NCBI GenBank assembly: GCA_947568835.1
Contig: OX387607.1
Coordinates: 7,759,201-7,823,200 of the forward strand
DNA: 64,000 nucleotides
Origin: Protonemura montana
Lineage: Eukaryota; Arthropoda; Insecta; Plecoptera; Nemouridae
Direction: 5' to 3'
The notes under the pieces are model-generated. The model searched no databases. It saw nothing but the letters and a program-made list of their open reading frames with translations, and was not told the origin of the DNA. A program made the position numbers and the translations under genes. Positions 12,566-38,539 of this stretch are shown one piece after another; position 1 is the stretch's first letter; each line of letters begins with the position of its first letter.

Positions 12566-15500
12566 TTGCAGCGATGTTAGGGGTTTGAAAACGGTTTTAA
12601 CGTCGAGACACAAAGGCCAAAGTGTGTACTTGCCATACAGTGGATCCTGTTCTATTGTTATTGCTGTTTTAATGTGCTTTTGGTTAAATTTTGTTTATCT
12701 TTCCTAGATCGTGGGTATATAGCACCTGAAATAGACCTACCAAAAATGGATGGTGCTGGCTTTGAGTGCGTCCTCTATGTACTTGCAGAGTAAATATGTA
12801 TACGTGCAATGGGCGGTGGAGGTAAATATTATGGGGTTGATCTATGTAACACGTCGAGAAATAATTTCTCTCTGAGGAATTTTAATGCAGTACCTGTGTA
12901 CTGTGTGTTTCTGAAAATTTGCGACAGCTCTTTTTGAAAAACATAGAAACATTGGATGCAGTCTCGCTTTGAATGACACTTTTGTATCTGGTGCCATAAA
13001 GAAAAGTTGCAAGATGTGATTCACACTTCCAGGCGTGCGCGACGCCATTGCGATCATTTGTTTTTATTTTCAAATTGTAATGCAATATTCATGAACATAA
13101 TTAAGCATTTCTCTCGGGAATTTAATCAATTTATCTGCTGCTTCTCGACAGTTTTAACAAGATTAGTAAAATGAGCGCTTCGCCGAAGCCTATACCTACA
13201 ACCAAACGGCAACGAAAATCGAATCAATTGCGAGACAACTAACTATACAAAACTCTACTCCTCACGCTCGATAAAACCAACAACGTCTAAAACAGCAACA
13301 CACATCGAACCACACACCTATCATATTAATTCACCTGCACCACGGTTGGCACCCTCCGTTATAAGCCATGACCACCCCCAGTTACGAGCGGTAGGCAGAG
13401 CAACGACGCGTGTCCGAGGTGTGTTTTCCGGGGACCTGGCCAGGGTAGGAGGCCGTCAACAGGGGAGCGGACTTACGAGGGGGTGGGGTGGCCCGTTTGA
13501 CCCTGTGGCACGTCTTACGGGAACCCGTGCGGATCGATATTTACCCGCCGTCGTGTCCGACTTGAAATCGTAACACGACGATATAAATTAAACTGTAGTC
13601 GTGACGGTGGAAAGGCGGAGAGTTGCACTGTGTGGTTGGCTATTTTCTGCGACTTCTCGGGGTTGGGGAGGTTTGGGACGTGGTGGAAGATTCATGGAGG
13701 TCGCGTGATTCTTGCCGTCCCCACTTCGTCCGTGATGAGATGTTGACAGCGAAGATCGAAGCGGGCAAACTTATTTCGGACGAAAGAATACAATTTGGTG
13801 TCGTGACTGCTTCGGAGATGATTGATTTGACGTTTAATTCGGACGATCCATCTACGATCACAGCAATGTCGTCTTCGCGAGTCGTTGAACATAATTAAAA
13901 TAGAATCCAGTTCATGCTTTGGCATGCCTACGACGAAGATACAGTCACAGTTCGCAACGTACCTTAAGGGACTCGTCAGAACTAATTTGATTAAAATAAT
14001 TACAAAGGAAATTGTCAATATGCGCGGCATTTCCCGAAAAAAAAAGGGTTGCTGTAAACGAAAACAAATGAAAACAAAAAGAGGACGCGTAATGCAAACG
14101 CACGGCACGCGGAAATATCGTAACGCGATCACGTAGCAAGAAACGCGGGGGGCAAGCCGTGACAACCCGAAAAAAAACAGTAACGAGTTTTTTTTCCCTA
14201 TGCTTTTCAATTCCCTTCTGGGGATACGTGCGTCTCCCCGTCTGCACGGGCTACCGACGCTCGCTACGTCGGCGTCGTACCATTGGTTCGCGGGTTGGGA
14301 CGTCGCTGATTAATCGACGCCATCGGGCGCCGGCGACGACGACAGGCCCCAGGGGACCGCGTTATTGTGCGTCGCGGCGCCGCACGAACACCAGACTTGG
14401 CCAGAAAGGTATTGTGAAAATCGTTACACGACAAAAAAGTACATCTCGTTACAGCCTATTGTTTACTGGAGGTCTCTGGATTCCCTTCCCTGGATTATCT
14501 ATAAAAATACGTTTCTTACAGCCGAGGTATCGTAGTACCTATATCTAGATTTTGATCGTGATTTTGCTGACTTCATGATTTCACATTCCTGAAATAAGGG
14601 TTGGTTTGCCATGGTTTACCGTCGGCAGGTCCTTTTGTTCAGACCGGGTACCTGGCTAAACGGTGTGGTATGGGGTATGGGTCCTTTACGCACGTTTAAA
14701 AAAAGTTATGGAATCTTTTTAAGCACTGGTGATTGGAGGTGGATGATAAAAAAAACATTAAAATTCCTACGGCTATTGCACCTCCTCGGCCAAGCAGGTG
14801 TTGCAGTGACGCGCAACTGAAAACGACACCGGCAGTGAATATCGGCAAAAAAAAAGTAGGAAGTTGTAGACTCCCAAATAAAAACGGCGTGCGTCATTTG
14901 CATGTGTTCACCGACTGGTGTCAAACCAATAAGTAAGAGGACCAGACAGAATTAATTTGGACCTCGGCATTTTCGTAAGAGGAAATCCTTGAAATTTCCG
15001 ACTTAAAAACCATCGAGCAATCTATGGATCTCTCTAAAGTACCAAAGGTACGACGACCAGCATACATAATGTGTAGGCGTCAACAATGCTGACCACCACT
15101 GACATTGGTTGAACGCCACATGGCGCTTCGGGAGGCAGCATCTGGGATCTGTTTCACTACGAATACGAATTTAGACTCATTTCTGCAACGTATATGTCGG
15201 GAATTATCTAGCTTATAATAAGCCACAAGAGTTTTCACGGCTTTTAACGTGCGACCGAACGAAACACGAGGTCTCTTCGGAGGAGGAATTGTTTGCAACA
15301 TTGGTGCGTTTTCAGCTCCCTGTTTCGAGCTAGGAATTGGGTCACGGAGACAATACATGGATTATATCGACGGGACTGAATTTCGATGACAAGGGATTAG
15401 AATTTCAATGATTGATTCGAGCACAATACCAATGAGTGTGCGTTTCTATCACAGCGTGCAATGCAAACGGGAATCGATCGGAGAGCCTTGGCAACCGTTC

Positions 15501-18500
15501 AGTTCGTCCCAAAAAGACAAGTTTAACTCTTTAAAAAATTACCTCGACATAGCTGGAGAATCCCTTCGAGGCGACGAGGACAAAACAGACAGCGAAAGTC
15601 TTCGATAGTTCGAACATTTTCGACCGCTGCTATTTGCTAATCCGTGTAAACACTGGACAACACACCCGCAGTACTTGCGAACACACCAACACCTCCTAGC
15701 TATTGTCAACGACTGACTGCCAATTCTGTAATGGCCGCCAACGATGGTGAACTCAGTGCGGTGATTGGTCAAACTCCGTCAGTACGGCCACGGTGCGTCC
15801 GACGGGGCAAGTATGAACTCTTCGACGCCGACGCCAGCGGCAGGTCGATGGTTGCCCCGGTTACGAAGTTTGCCTGAAATCCCCCTGAGGACATTGCCTT
15901 CAGTGTGCGCATTGTGCAATAAAATGCCTGGTGCACTAGTGGAAACTAACTGGCCGTGAGATTCATCGTGCGATTCTAAATGCTTGGTGTGGAGGCTAGC
16001 TAGGTTGCGGCTGAATTCAATGAGAAACTCAAACATTTTGTAGTGACATCCGAAGGAACGGTCAACTTGATCAAATTTATGGTTAGCTTAAGAAAGGACA
16101 CACTGCTGTCTTATTAATTTGAGAGAGCAAGAAAAGAAACGCTTTGCATCGGAACATTTCAGGCAAAAAAACAGGTTAGGTTCAAGTATACATTTTATTT
16201 TTTCCTTTGACATTCTAGCACAGGATACCTGTCAACATTCACTGAATTTCAGGTACTCAATTCAATAATCGTAATAATCATCGTAGTAGTTATAATTAAT
16301 TAGTAATAATAACTAATAAGCTAGCATTAAAGGCAAACTATGAAATTTAATTATACGTGTGTAACAAATGTGAAATTATAAGCTAATAGTCAGGCATTGA
16401 TGTAAGCAGGATTAGTTGTGTACGAAAAATTAAAATTACCGAACTGCTAATTCTCGACTTGCCTAGGCATGCATGGGACGCAATATGCTCGTCGGTGATC
16501 GAACGACTAACTACTTATTGTTAAAACTCTAGCATCACCACACGATTCGACAAAAACTGTCACAACTTTGGCCATGTTTTATTTCCTTTCAAAATCGAAC
16601 CTTACGTCAGGGAAACGCAGGCTTGGAAATCCAAATTAAAGCTATACGAGAATTTGATCCGCGAGAACTGCGTCGATTGCAGCCGCAGCTGCAGTTTTCG
16701 GCGAAAACAAACTAGAAATACAACGTATCATCTTTGTTAAGTCACCGGGACAATGCACTCAAATCCTGTTGGTCAATATCTGCATCCGCATACATTTTTA
16801 TTTTTTATCCTACTTCAATATTACAATCTTAAGGGATTTTTGATGGAGCAAGAGAAGTGCAGCACATAGCAAGGAAAAATAGTGGTGTTGTGAAAGACGA
16901 AAGAAGGTCCTTGTTGTGATCTTAACTAAGTGATCTTAGCATGAAGGACCTAACCTTACTTATCTTTCAAATCAACAATTTTCCTAACTTGATACATTCC
17001 ACACTCTTCTACCTCCCATTCTGAAAACCAATCGCAATCAATCAGCCATTTTCCGTACTACACCAATCATTAATGGTATAATACAATAACTTATAGATAT
17101 ATCATCTTCACATATACATGGGGTTAGGGTAGGAGAAAATAATTCCAACCCAATCGACCAATCACAATCGACTCCGAAGAGTTCCAATTTTCATAACCTA
17201 ATCCAAACTCTGCACACGCTAGTCACTAGATCGACGTTGATAAGGCAACACTTCTTCTTTGCCGAAATCCGGCTGATATCGGTATACGTGGATAAAGTTG
17301 TATTTGCACCTTTGTCGGCTGCCTGCCCGTCATTTTATCGCTTGCTTGGTTTGCTTCTCTCGCAGTTAAAGAAACTGACCAGGTTAAAAATGAAAAGAAA
17401 GCTTATTAGGACCCATGATTGCTGATTAAATGTAATCGATAATTATTACATTGTTAAGGCCATCTAGAAATTAAATCGTATTATTTGCTTATAGTCCCGT
17501 AAACATCTTCTGTTGTTTGCTTTATCCATTCGCCGTATTTTTTCTTTGTTTATTTCCTTTAATTTGGTTCTTAGTTTGCTGGCGACACTATTAGGTACAC
17601 TATATTGGAACCAAAAAAAAACTTATATTGTTTCACCCATTGAGGCCAAATCAACCATTCCTCCTAGTTTCTAAATAATAATAGACTTACAAACCAAATT
17701 CTATCTTCAAGCTGTACTAGAATTGCATGACTCATACAAGATTTGTATGAGCTGTACCACATATTTCACCGTATCTAACCCCCCCCCCCCCCCCCTTCCT
17801 CACCCACCGCTTGCTTTTAACAGAACTGAACAAGAAACAGAAAGTAGAAGATACCTTCACGCCCCCAATATTATCATAGCTACGAAATTCGCTGCCATAC
17901 ATTTTTGAAAGCAGTCTAGAAAACTTTAAATTTCTGATGCTGGGAGATCTCAGCATTGGTGAGCTGGATAGCATCGAATACAGAAAATAACATAGTTCAT
18001 TCTGTGCTAATTATGTTAACCACAAATGGGAACCTTATCAGCCAGGTAGATCACTGTTGTTTTGATAGTTCCACTTACCACTTCATTCACAGAAGTGGCA
18101 ATTTGATAGCGGTCATGTTGTTGAACTACTTTGTGATAACCTTGTGCGCAATCTTCAGGCGAACCAGCAAACTGCACCTAAAAATGAATTAACCTCAACC
18201 GCGTCAATTACTCTTTGTCATGCCATATTGTCTAAATCTGCAATCGATTTTAAGTTATAGCTCTTTGTAATGCAGCGACCACTTTGCTGTTACAAAGCAT
18301 ACCTTCATTTTCTTCGCACATTTTTTTTTGATCTAGTATATTGGTTTTTAAAAATCTGCATTTTTTTCAGTCTAGTTTGGTTTATAAGTCTACCAATACC
18401 TAGTATTTTGAAATAAAATATTTCTGTGTGACTTTTATGTCTGTTTGTTGGATCACAAATTAGTCAAGATGGTATCTAGAAAATCTCTTGTATTTTTGAC

Positions 18501-19399
18501 ATGGTTTCTCATCGCCTTCAAGTGTTTTGAAATTTTTCCTTGTTTAAGAAAAGTTTCATGGGGCAATTTCTATCATGTCAGAGTCTTAGGCCGAATATTA
18601 TTGGCCTTCATGATAGTGGATTGCAACATTCTTGCAATATTATCTAACTTAAGACTTCAAGATACCTTAACCTCGAACTAACGGTGTTAGAGGTAAGCGA
18701 CAACGTTCAACCGTTGATTGGTTCTCAGGCCGTAGCTGTAATGTGTTGCTTGAAAGGTGCTCACATCTAATGGACTTCATTTTTCCACTTTAGTCGATAC
18801 TTTGTGTGAGGAAGTTCTGCAGACATCACAGATTTTTTGCATTTTTCTTTAGTTCAGGCCCAAAAAAATCTTTATGTGGCAAACCTTTGAAAGTTTCTGG
18901 GCAGTTTGTGATCAATGCCTATTCTTCCGAAACTATGTTTGACACCTAACCCAGCCAGATTTAAACTCAAACCAACTCAGTGGGTTACCATATGTAGTAG
19001 GTTACAGCAAATTGTACCCAGAGTTCACAACAACCAGCGGGCAGCTTACGCAGCAGAACGAGCTCACTCATTTCAAATCCACACATTTGAGCCATTTTAA
19101 GGCGGCTAGCAATGCAGCACGCTATTCAACCCAAATGATATCGAAACAATTAATTTTGCTTCTTAAGATCAATAGATCTTCACATCTAGCAAAATCTCCA
19201 GTGTATAACGGCCATCGTACACATCTGCACAGCACTGTCCTTGCATTTCACCGCTCACTTCGCGAGTCAACGACTGTCGTATCCAAAAGCACAGATTTTA
19301 ATTCCCTAAAGACGGACTGCACTTTTATATAAGCGCTCCGTGATGACGAAAACGTTGAACCGAAAGAGTCCTGTCAGTTTGTCCACACGTGTTTTCGAG
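12566..19399. other. Intergenic; GC-rich patches, no recognised gene
   Basis: No conserved protein was recognised on either strand. There are CpG-rich patches at about 13330-13570 and 14225-14395, which could be promoters or first exons of an unseen transcript. A poly-C tract lies at 17779-17795. The frames of 80-170 codons at 13.6-14.5 kb overlap each other on both strands and look like chance frames in GC-rich DNA. The part nearest 19400 should include the Akt 3' untranslated region; a possible ATTAAA on the minus strand lies at 19297-19302, but I cannot place the end with confidence. Confidence 0.4.
17779..17795. repeat. Poly-C tract (17 nt)
   Basis: Uninterrupted run of C. Confidence 0.95.
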
Positions 19400-32538
<13,139 letters not shown>

Positions 32539-33978
32539 GTCAGCGCACGTTCACTTTCCACCCTCGGCACTGTCACCGGTTGCTGGTGAAGAACGGTGAC
32601 TGGCTGTCCTGCAACAACAACAACACAACAACGACTGGCGTTAGATTTTCACGTACTACGATCATGGAGGCGCGGAGGGACAAGAGGGGTGGCTCTCTTT
32701 CTGTTCCCGGGCAACGGTGGGCCTGTTGTCTCTGTGACGTAACAGTCGATCACATATGGTTTGATGCACTTAATGCCGATATTTGTTTTGATTTGAAGTA
32801 AAGTTTATATGAACAAATTGGTTGCTTTCTGTAGCTGGACAAGCGGGGGTCATGATAATTATCTAGGATTTAGTTGGTCAGGCACATTTCGATAGGTAAA
32901 GGTTAGGGGAAAGTATATTTAGGAACAAATATTCCAGACGTGGGACGAAGGGAAAGGGGGTCTAAGCGTGAGATTGATCTAACTTCACGGGGACTTGGAA
33001 CTCTGGTATCATGTTGTTTAGATGTGATTTACGGCTGTGTAGAAAATTAAATTAAGATTGATTGGAAAAGGAACTAGTTCTCATTCAACGAAGATTTAAG
33101 ACAAGATTTTATTCAAGACTTCATTCTCTTTACCAAAATTCAGCGGATAGCGAAACGCATATCGTATTCGACTCCCGGATACAAATTTGGCCACTGCCTT
33201 GAATGAAATTTAGAATTGAAGGCATCTTTTGGAAGAACATTGTAACCGGTGGAAAGGAATTGACCGGGAGCCTAAATTTGAACCAAAGTCATGCAACGAA
33301 AGTCACACAGTAAATATCAAGAAATAAAAGTCAAGGAGTTAAACTCAAGTAAATGAAGGGAAAAGGCCGTACCGATGAGCTATTTCCGCCAGTATCATCT
33401 AAGAATATAATTCACCGTTCTTGCAGCTATCCCACAAAGCTAGCTTGTTCCTGTCAGGAATTCTTCACATGTACTTTTCCGGCGCTGGAATTCCTCCTAA
33501 TCACAGCTGTCCCGAAGATAAACGTCTTGGGTTAAGTTGCATGTCCACGGTTTCTCCGGTGTTTATTCTTTCCAAAGCTATCAATCTCATCATCCACAAG
33601 CCACAATTCGGCAAGCACCAATTGACGCTGGGTCTCCACGGGGAAATGCTGAGAGCCGTTTGAAACGTGTTCAGCAGAATACCAAACTTCACAAAACGTT
33701 CAGCAAATCTCCGGGAGCATCATCGTGACATACTGAGGCCCTTTTTACAACGTCCAATTTGAAAAGTAAAGTCTGGTTACCATGAAATTTATTTATTTGA
33801 CGACTATGTCTCCATCTTGAAGGAAAAGAACTTAATTATGTCCAGTGTTATAATTTTCCCAATTCCTACATAAAGTGAGTTAAATAAATTGTCATGGCAA
33901 CAACCAATCACAGGCAGTTCTTTCTGAGAGTTAGCTTAACTCCGGGTTAGCACTTTTGTAATACTGGGCTTAAGTTAC
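32539..33978. other. Akt upstream region
   Basis: Sequence 5' of the Akt start codon. Just upstream lies a short (CAA)n-type stretch at about 32611-32635, probably in the 5' untranslated region. No TATA box is obvious. No gene was recognised up to the Harbinger element. Confidence 0.4.
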
Positions 33979-33981
33979 TAA

Positions 33982-34007
33982 GGCCCGGTTTTACCAGTTC
34001 TCCTATC
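33982..34007 (+). repeat. Harbinger left terminal inverted repeat
   Basis: It matches the reverse complement of 37694-37719, with a 21-base identical outer part followed by one mismatch and TATC. The TAA target duplication lies just outside at 33979-33981. Confidence 0.93.
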
Positions 34008-34584
34008 TGAGACTTAAAGTTCGATTTAGGTTAAAACTGGGAGTTAGGCGTTTTACCATTATTTTTAACTTGGAGTTGGCCACCCAACTCTGAGTTGTCT
34101 TAACTCGTACTTCGACTGGCGCTCAAGAGAGATAACTCGAGGTTGACATACACCACATCAAATGTTTGCAAGTGAAATAAAAATTATTGACGCTTTAAAA
34201 ACCAGTGCAAGTGTTTAATTAATCACCGTGAATCAAGAAAGATATCTGGAATCCTAATTCCGTGTTCGAAAGAATACCGCCATTTGTAAAGAGTGATACA
34301 TAACCTCCCATTTGGTGTTGACACTTGTCCGTTTGGCATATGACACAGACCTCACGCCCAATTTGCTTTGTGAACTTTACTGATGTTTGTTTGAAGTCTG
34401 AAGGCTTATTTTTCTATGCTGATAGCAAGACAGGTAATATATGACATTATTACATGATAATAAATCTATCGTTATTGCCAGTCTTGGCATATCTAAAGAT
34501 TTCTAGTTCTCTACTGCCTATGTGGGCTTCTGTCAAGACTGGAAGTAAAGTAATATTCTGTTACTGTCTTGTAGCTGATTCAAC

Positions 34585-35903
34585 ATGTATGGTGTGACAG
34601 ACGATGAGTCTGATGAAGAAGACGAGATTATGGCAAACATTGCAGCGGGTGGACGAGCAGCACGAAGAATTCGTCCCCGACCAGACAATTTCAACGTTTG
34701 GAACGACGAAGAATTTTTTATTCGGTTTCGCCTAACCAAGCCTACTGTGTTGCAATTGCTGAACCAAATTGAAGCTGAAATTTCGGCACCTTCCGATTTT
34801 AACTATGCAGTGTCACCTATAAATCGTCTTTTGTTGACTTTAAGGTTTTATGCATTAGGAACTATGTTGATTGCCATTGGGGATTTTGCAGGAATAACCA
34901 AATCCACAGCATGCGTCATTATTCATCAAGTTACCGCAGCTATAGCCAGCTTGGGCCGTGATGTGATACGTTTCCCAGCAACTCCCGAGGAGTTTGAAGA
35001 GTTACAGCAGAATTTTTACGCCATCGCAAGGTTTCCAAAAGTAGTAGCCGTGATAGACTGCACCCATATCAAGATACAATCAGTAGGTAAGTAAGTAAGC
35101 ATAGAAAGTAGATAATGGTTAGTAAAGTTTACATTTTGCAGTCTTGCTTCCCTAGCATTGCTCTTGGTATTATAAGACGTGCTTTGCATGGTAGGTAGTT
35201 ACGTTATCTATCACAAATGCTACACTTACATTCCGAAACAGTTTCATCCCCACTTACCAGTAAGTTTAAGCAATCCTATTTACTTATCTTTGATTCTTTA
35301 TGATATCACAATCCAGGTGGTGACCAGGCCGAAACTTTCAGGAATCGAAAGGGATTGTTTTCAATAAACGTCCAAACTATTTCTGCTCCAAATCTTCGAA
35401 TTATGGATATTGTGGCCCGCTGGCCTGGTTCAACTCACGATCGAACCATATTTAACAATTCGGCAGTTAAGGGCCGTTTTGACAGAGGAGAGATGAATGG
35501 TGGCTTCATCCTTGGAGACTCCGGTTACACTTCTAGCAATTACATGCTAGTTCCACTCCGCAATCCTGCCACCCAAGCCGAGCAGCTATACAATGAATCC
35601 CAAATCCGTACCAGAAACGTAGTGGAACGACAATATGGTGTGTGGAAACGGAGGTTTCCCATATTGTCCGTTGGAATGAAGGTCCATGTTGACCACGTCC
35701 TCCCCATCATCGTTGCCACAGCTGTCCTTCACAATATGGCATGCGATGCTGAAGAAGCCCTTCCTCCACCTGATCCTGAACTTGGCCAAGATGTGAACAT
35801 TGAGCAAGATCAAATCATACCAGAAAATCTGCCCGAAGTGCATGAGGACATGGCTATGCGGCAAAACCTTATCCAGAACCATTTTCAAGCTCTCCTAAAT
35901 TGA
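34585..35903 (+). CDS. Harbinger (HARBI1-like) DDE transposase, 2 exons
   Basis: Cuts and pastes the surrounding transposon. Exons are 34585-35086 and 35317-35903, joined by a GT-AG intron (GTAAGT / ATCCAG), giving 1089 nt (362 aa), normal for HARBI1-type proteins. The catalytic triad is intact: D158 in VIDCTH, D235 in LGDSGY, and E271 in VVERQYGVWK. The DDE_Tnp_4 landmarks WPGSTHDRTIF (about 203-213) and TAVLHN near the C-terminus are present. The N-terminal part has an acidic start and a helix-turn-helix-like stretch (about 85-125, including FAGITKSTACVIIHQV). No frameshift or internal stop was seen. It lies head-on to the Myb-like partner gene, on the opposite strand, within the same terminal repeats. 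The alternative that it is a domesticated host gene is unlikely, because the transposon ends and target duplication are still there. Confidence 0.93.
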
Positions 35904-36096
35904 ACATTTTGACATGGGGTTTTCCATGTTTACACATTTCCTCCTTCTTTCAATAAGAAACCAGTTGTGAAAATTTTGCAAATTTGCCAAGGCAATTTTT
36001 GACGCATAACAATTAACAGACAACATTTCCAATATATTTATTTAAATCTGCACTGAAAGTGAAATTACAGCCAAAGTGATTTCTTTGCCGGACGTT

Positions 36097-37495
36097 TCAT
36101 TTATTTTCTTTCTTCTTCTTTTCGATATCCATCTCCTGAGATTTTATTTGCAAATCTAATAACTTCATTTCTCTCTTATGTTTCTCCTCAAACATTGCTT
36201 GGACACTGTTCATGTTCATTATTTGTAAATTAAAACATTCGGTTTCTTGTTTATGTTTCTCCACTTTCAATTTTTGATTCTCTGCCAGTATTTTAATCTC
36301 TTGAGCAACACGTTCTTGTTTCTTTGCAGCAAGTGCTGCATATTTGTCTGCGTTCACTGATCCAGGTTTGCTTTTGGCAAAGGCTTTTAATGATGGTCGG
36401 TTTGTTCCAGCTTTGAATATTGATTTCTGCTTCTGTGGATCTATATCAGAGCCACATATCAAGAAAATGTGTCTCACAAATCACAATAAAGTTAATTGTT
36501 GGAAATAAAAGATGCATGATTACCTATTGTAGCTGTGTGCCTGCTACCCGATGGCTGATCTCATGTAACTAACGAAGGCAGTGGGCTACATCTACGAGTT
36601 CTGTCGCAGCCCAATTTTCATTTTTTCTTGGTAAGCTGCATTTCCTTTATCTTTCCAATTTTCATTGTACTTGTATATAAATAGTTATAATAAAGATACA
36701 TAACTATGTACCTACTCTTGATAATCGAAAATGAGAGGGTTTTATTTTACCTGAGGCGTCGAAGCTAGATCTTCATCGATCTCCGAACCTTCCTCTTCGG
36801 ATCCATGTACCTTTTCCTTGACAGACTGCACTGCAAGCGTGATAACAAAAAGATAATTTGGTCCCAAATTCAAAGGTAGGTATGCGTACTTGAGAATTAC
36901 TCAGTATTCTATTATGTTTGCACTCACAATAGGTTCCGTCGGTGTCATATTTATTATCGATTCCATGTGTGGACAACGATATAAGTGCCTCCATGTCGTC
37001 AGCAAATGGATGTGGCGGTATATCTTGCATGGGGCCTCCTCCAGTAGCAAACAGCGACTGCCTTTTTTTTGCCGCCCAAACACGATAGTCCCGTTTCATG
37101 TTTTTGAATTTTGACTGCAGAGACGCTGCTGACTTGTGGCTATTTGTGCCCGAGTTAAAGTCATTTGCCAGTTTGTTCCAGGCATCATTCTAATAAAATA
37201 TAATTACTTAAATAGCAAATCCAAGTGTAGTCAACATTAGGCACAACATTATCACAAATTATTTCAGTTGCTAGATAAATTTCAGTACTTTTTTCTTCAT
37301 CTCCAATGACTGGCATAATTATTTTCAATAGATGTTTGATTATCGGTACTTGCTTACCTTATGTTTCCATGTGAATTTGTCAGTTTTCTTGCATTCTATT
37401 ACTGTCTCATACTTTCTAACCAATTTCATCATTCTTTTCGTGTCTTCAAAGGTAAAATTGTCGCTACGACACTTCTTCTTCAAAACCTCCGCCAT
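36097..37495 (-). CDS. Harbinger Myb/SANT-like accessory protein (one junction unresolved)
   Basis: In PIF/Harbinger elements a Myb/SANT-like protein partners the transposase and helps its DNA binding and nuclear import. Exons I can support: 37358-37495 (start MAEVLKKK), 36928-37189, 36751-36830, and a last exon 36097-36440. The N-terminal part has the FTFEDTKRMMKLV...Y.TVIE.KKTD.FTWK...AWNKLANDFN pattern of the Myb_DNA-bind_5 group. It is followed by an acidic segment (EEEGSEIDED). The last exon codes for a charged coiled-coil-like tail rich in K, E and Q. A small exon near 36530-36560 (GSRHTATI in one frame, donor GTAATC) probably lies between. Its canonical acceptor gives a frame one base off the neighbouring exons, so either I have missed a splice site or the gene carries a small frame break. 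Confidence 0.72.
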
Positions 37496-37693
37496 TTTCA
37501 ATGTAAAAATAACAGTATGTCACGTGACGTTTTTAGCTTCAAATCCCGCTTGATCAGTACCAACATTAGGAAAAAAATCGACAGCCATGTTCAAACTGCG
37601 AGTTACTTAAATCTAAGATGGATGTGTGTGGTAAAACTCAAAACTTTCCAACTCTGAGTTATGTCTGAACTCAGGGTTGACTAACTGGGAGTT

Positions 37694-37719
37694 GATATGA
37701 GAACTGGTAAAACCGGGCC
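37694..37719 (-). repeat. Harbinger right terminal inverted repeat
   Basis: Reverse complement of the left end. The TAA target duplication is at 37720-37722. Confidence 0.93.
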
Positions 37720-38235
37720 TAAGAAATGTTGTACCTTTCCCACACACCAGCCAAGGCTGATGTGGCTATTTATTCTAATCTTACTCTGTTTATTAATATT
37801 TTCTGTCATATCAAACACGAATAAATAAATAAAAATGATTTTAAAAATGTGACCATGGAGATGAGTCTTTAACAGTCAGTTATCTTTTTAACCGGACACT
37901 GCAAAACTAGTCATGAATCATATCCGTGATCCACACACAATGTCATGCTTTCAGTTTCAGATAAACCATAACAGGTCAGCCGGTCGCCCCTCTCGACCAG
38001 TGACAAAGCTACGTCGCAAATCCAGCCTAAAAGCGATGACAGAAATTTCAACGCGTCGTTTGCACGTCACCGATCAATCAAGCCGTCGAGGAAATTTTGA
38101 CCCGCGGTCCAGGAAAGCCATCCCAACTTTTAACAGTTTTCACGAGCGTTGACAGCTGTAAAGACAGTCCACCGGCGATACTGGCAACTGCCCCGCGTGA
38201 TTCGATTACGGGTGCAGATAAATTGTGCACTAGAC

Positions 38236-38265
38236 TATAAAAACGTGGAGCGGTCTCTTTCTCTC
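38236..38265 (+). promoter_or_regulatory. Candidate TATA promoter
   Basis: A TATAAAA element lies at about 38236-38242 and is followed by a pyrimidine-rich TCTCTCTCACTC stretch at typical initiator distance. A short open frame beginning near 38342 reaches a possible donor (CCCAG/GTAAAT) near 38438. No homologue is recognised, so this may be chance. Confidence 0.25.
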
Positions 38266-38459
38266 TCACTCTAAGAGCCGATCAACCGGCCAGCGCGTGA
38301 AAGTGCAGTCGGCCGACGATGCAATCGTGTGCAAACTGCAATGGCCAAGGCGTCGCTCCGGTCGCGCTGCACTCTGGTGCAAAAACAGTGGGCCGGCCAG
38401 TGGCGTCGCTTTAGACATGAGTTAGTGGCTCTCCCAGGTAAATCGAAAGTGATTTGATT

Positions 38460-38497
38460 GGGGTACTCCTGTTGTTTGCGTTGTAGGTACCGTCCAT

Positions 38498-38539
<42 letters not shown>

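Larger units (their letters stand above)
33982..37719. mobile_element. Complete PIF/Harbinger DNA transposon (3.74 kb)
   Basis: The left end starts GGCCCGGTTTTACCAGTTCT at 33982, and the right end is its reverse complement, ending at 37719. The identity runs over 21 bases and about 25 of the first 26. Both ends are flanked by TAA (33979-33981 and 37720-37722), which fits the 3-bp TWA target duplication of this superfamily. Inside are a DDE transposase on plus (34585-35903) and a Myb/SANT-like gene on minus (36097-37495), the usual two-gene layout. Both ends carry subterminal repeats of the form AACTCTGAGTT and AACTGGGAGTT. The near-identical ends and the open transposase frame suggest a fairly recent insertion. 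Confidence 0.93.

Noticed and set aside
13623-14548. Overlapping frames of 70-170 codons on both strands
   Set aside because: They lie in GC-rich DNA where stop codons are sparse, with no recognisable domain and no splice structure.
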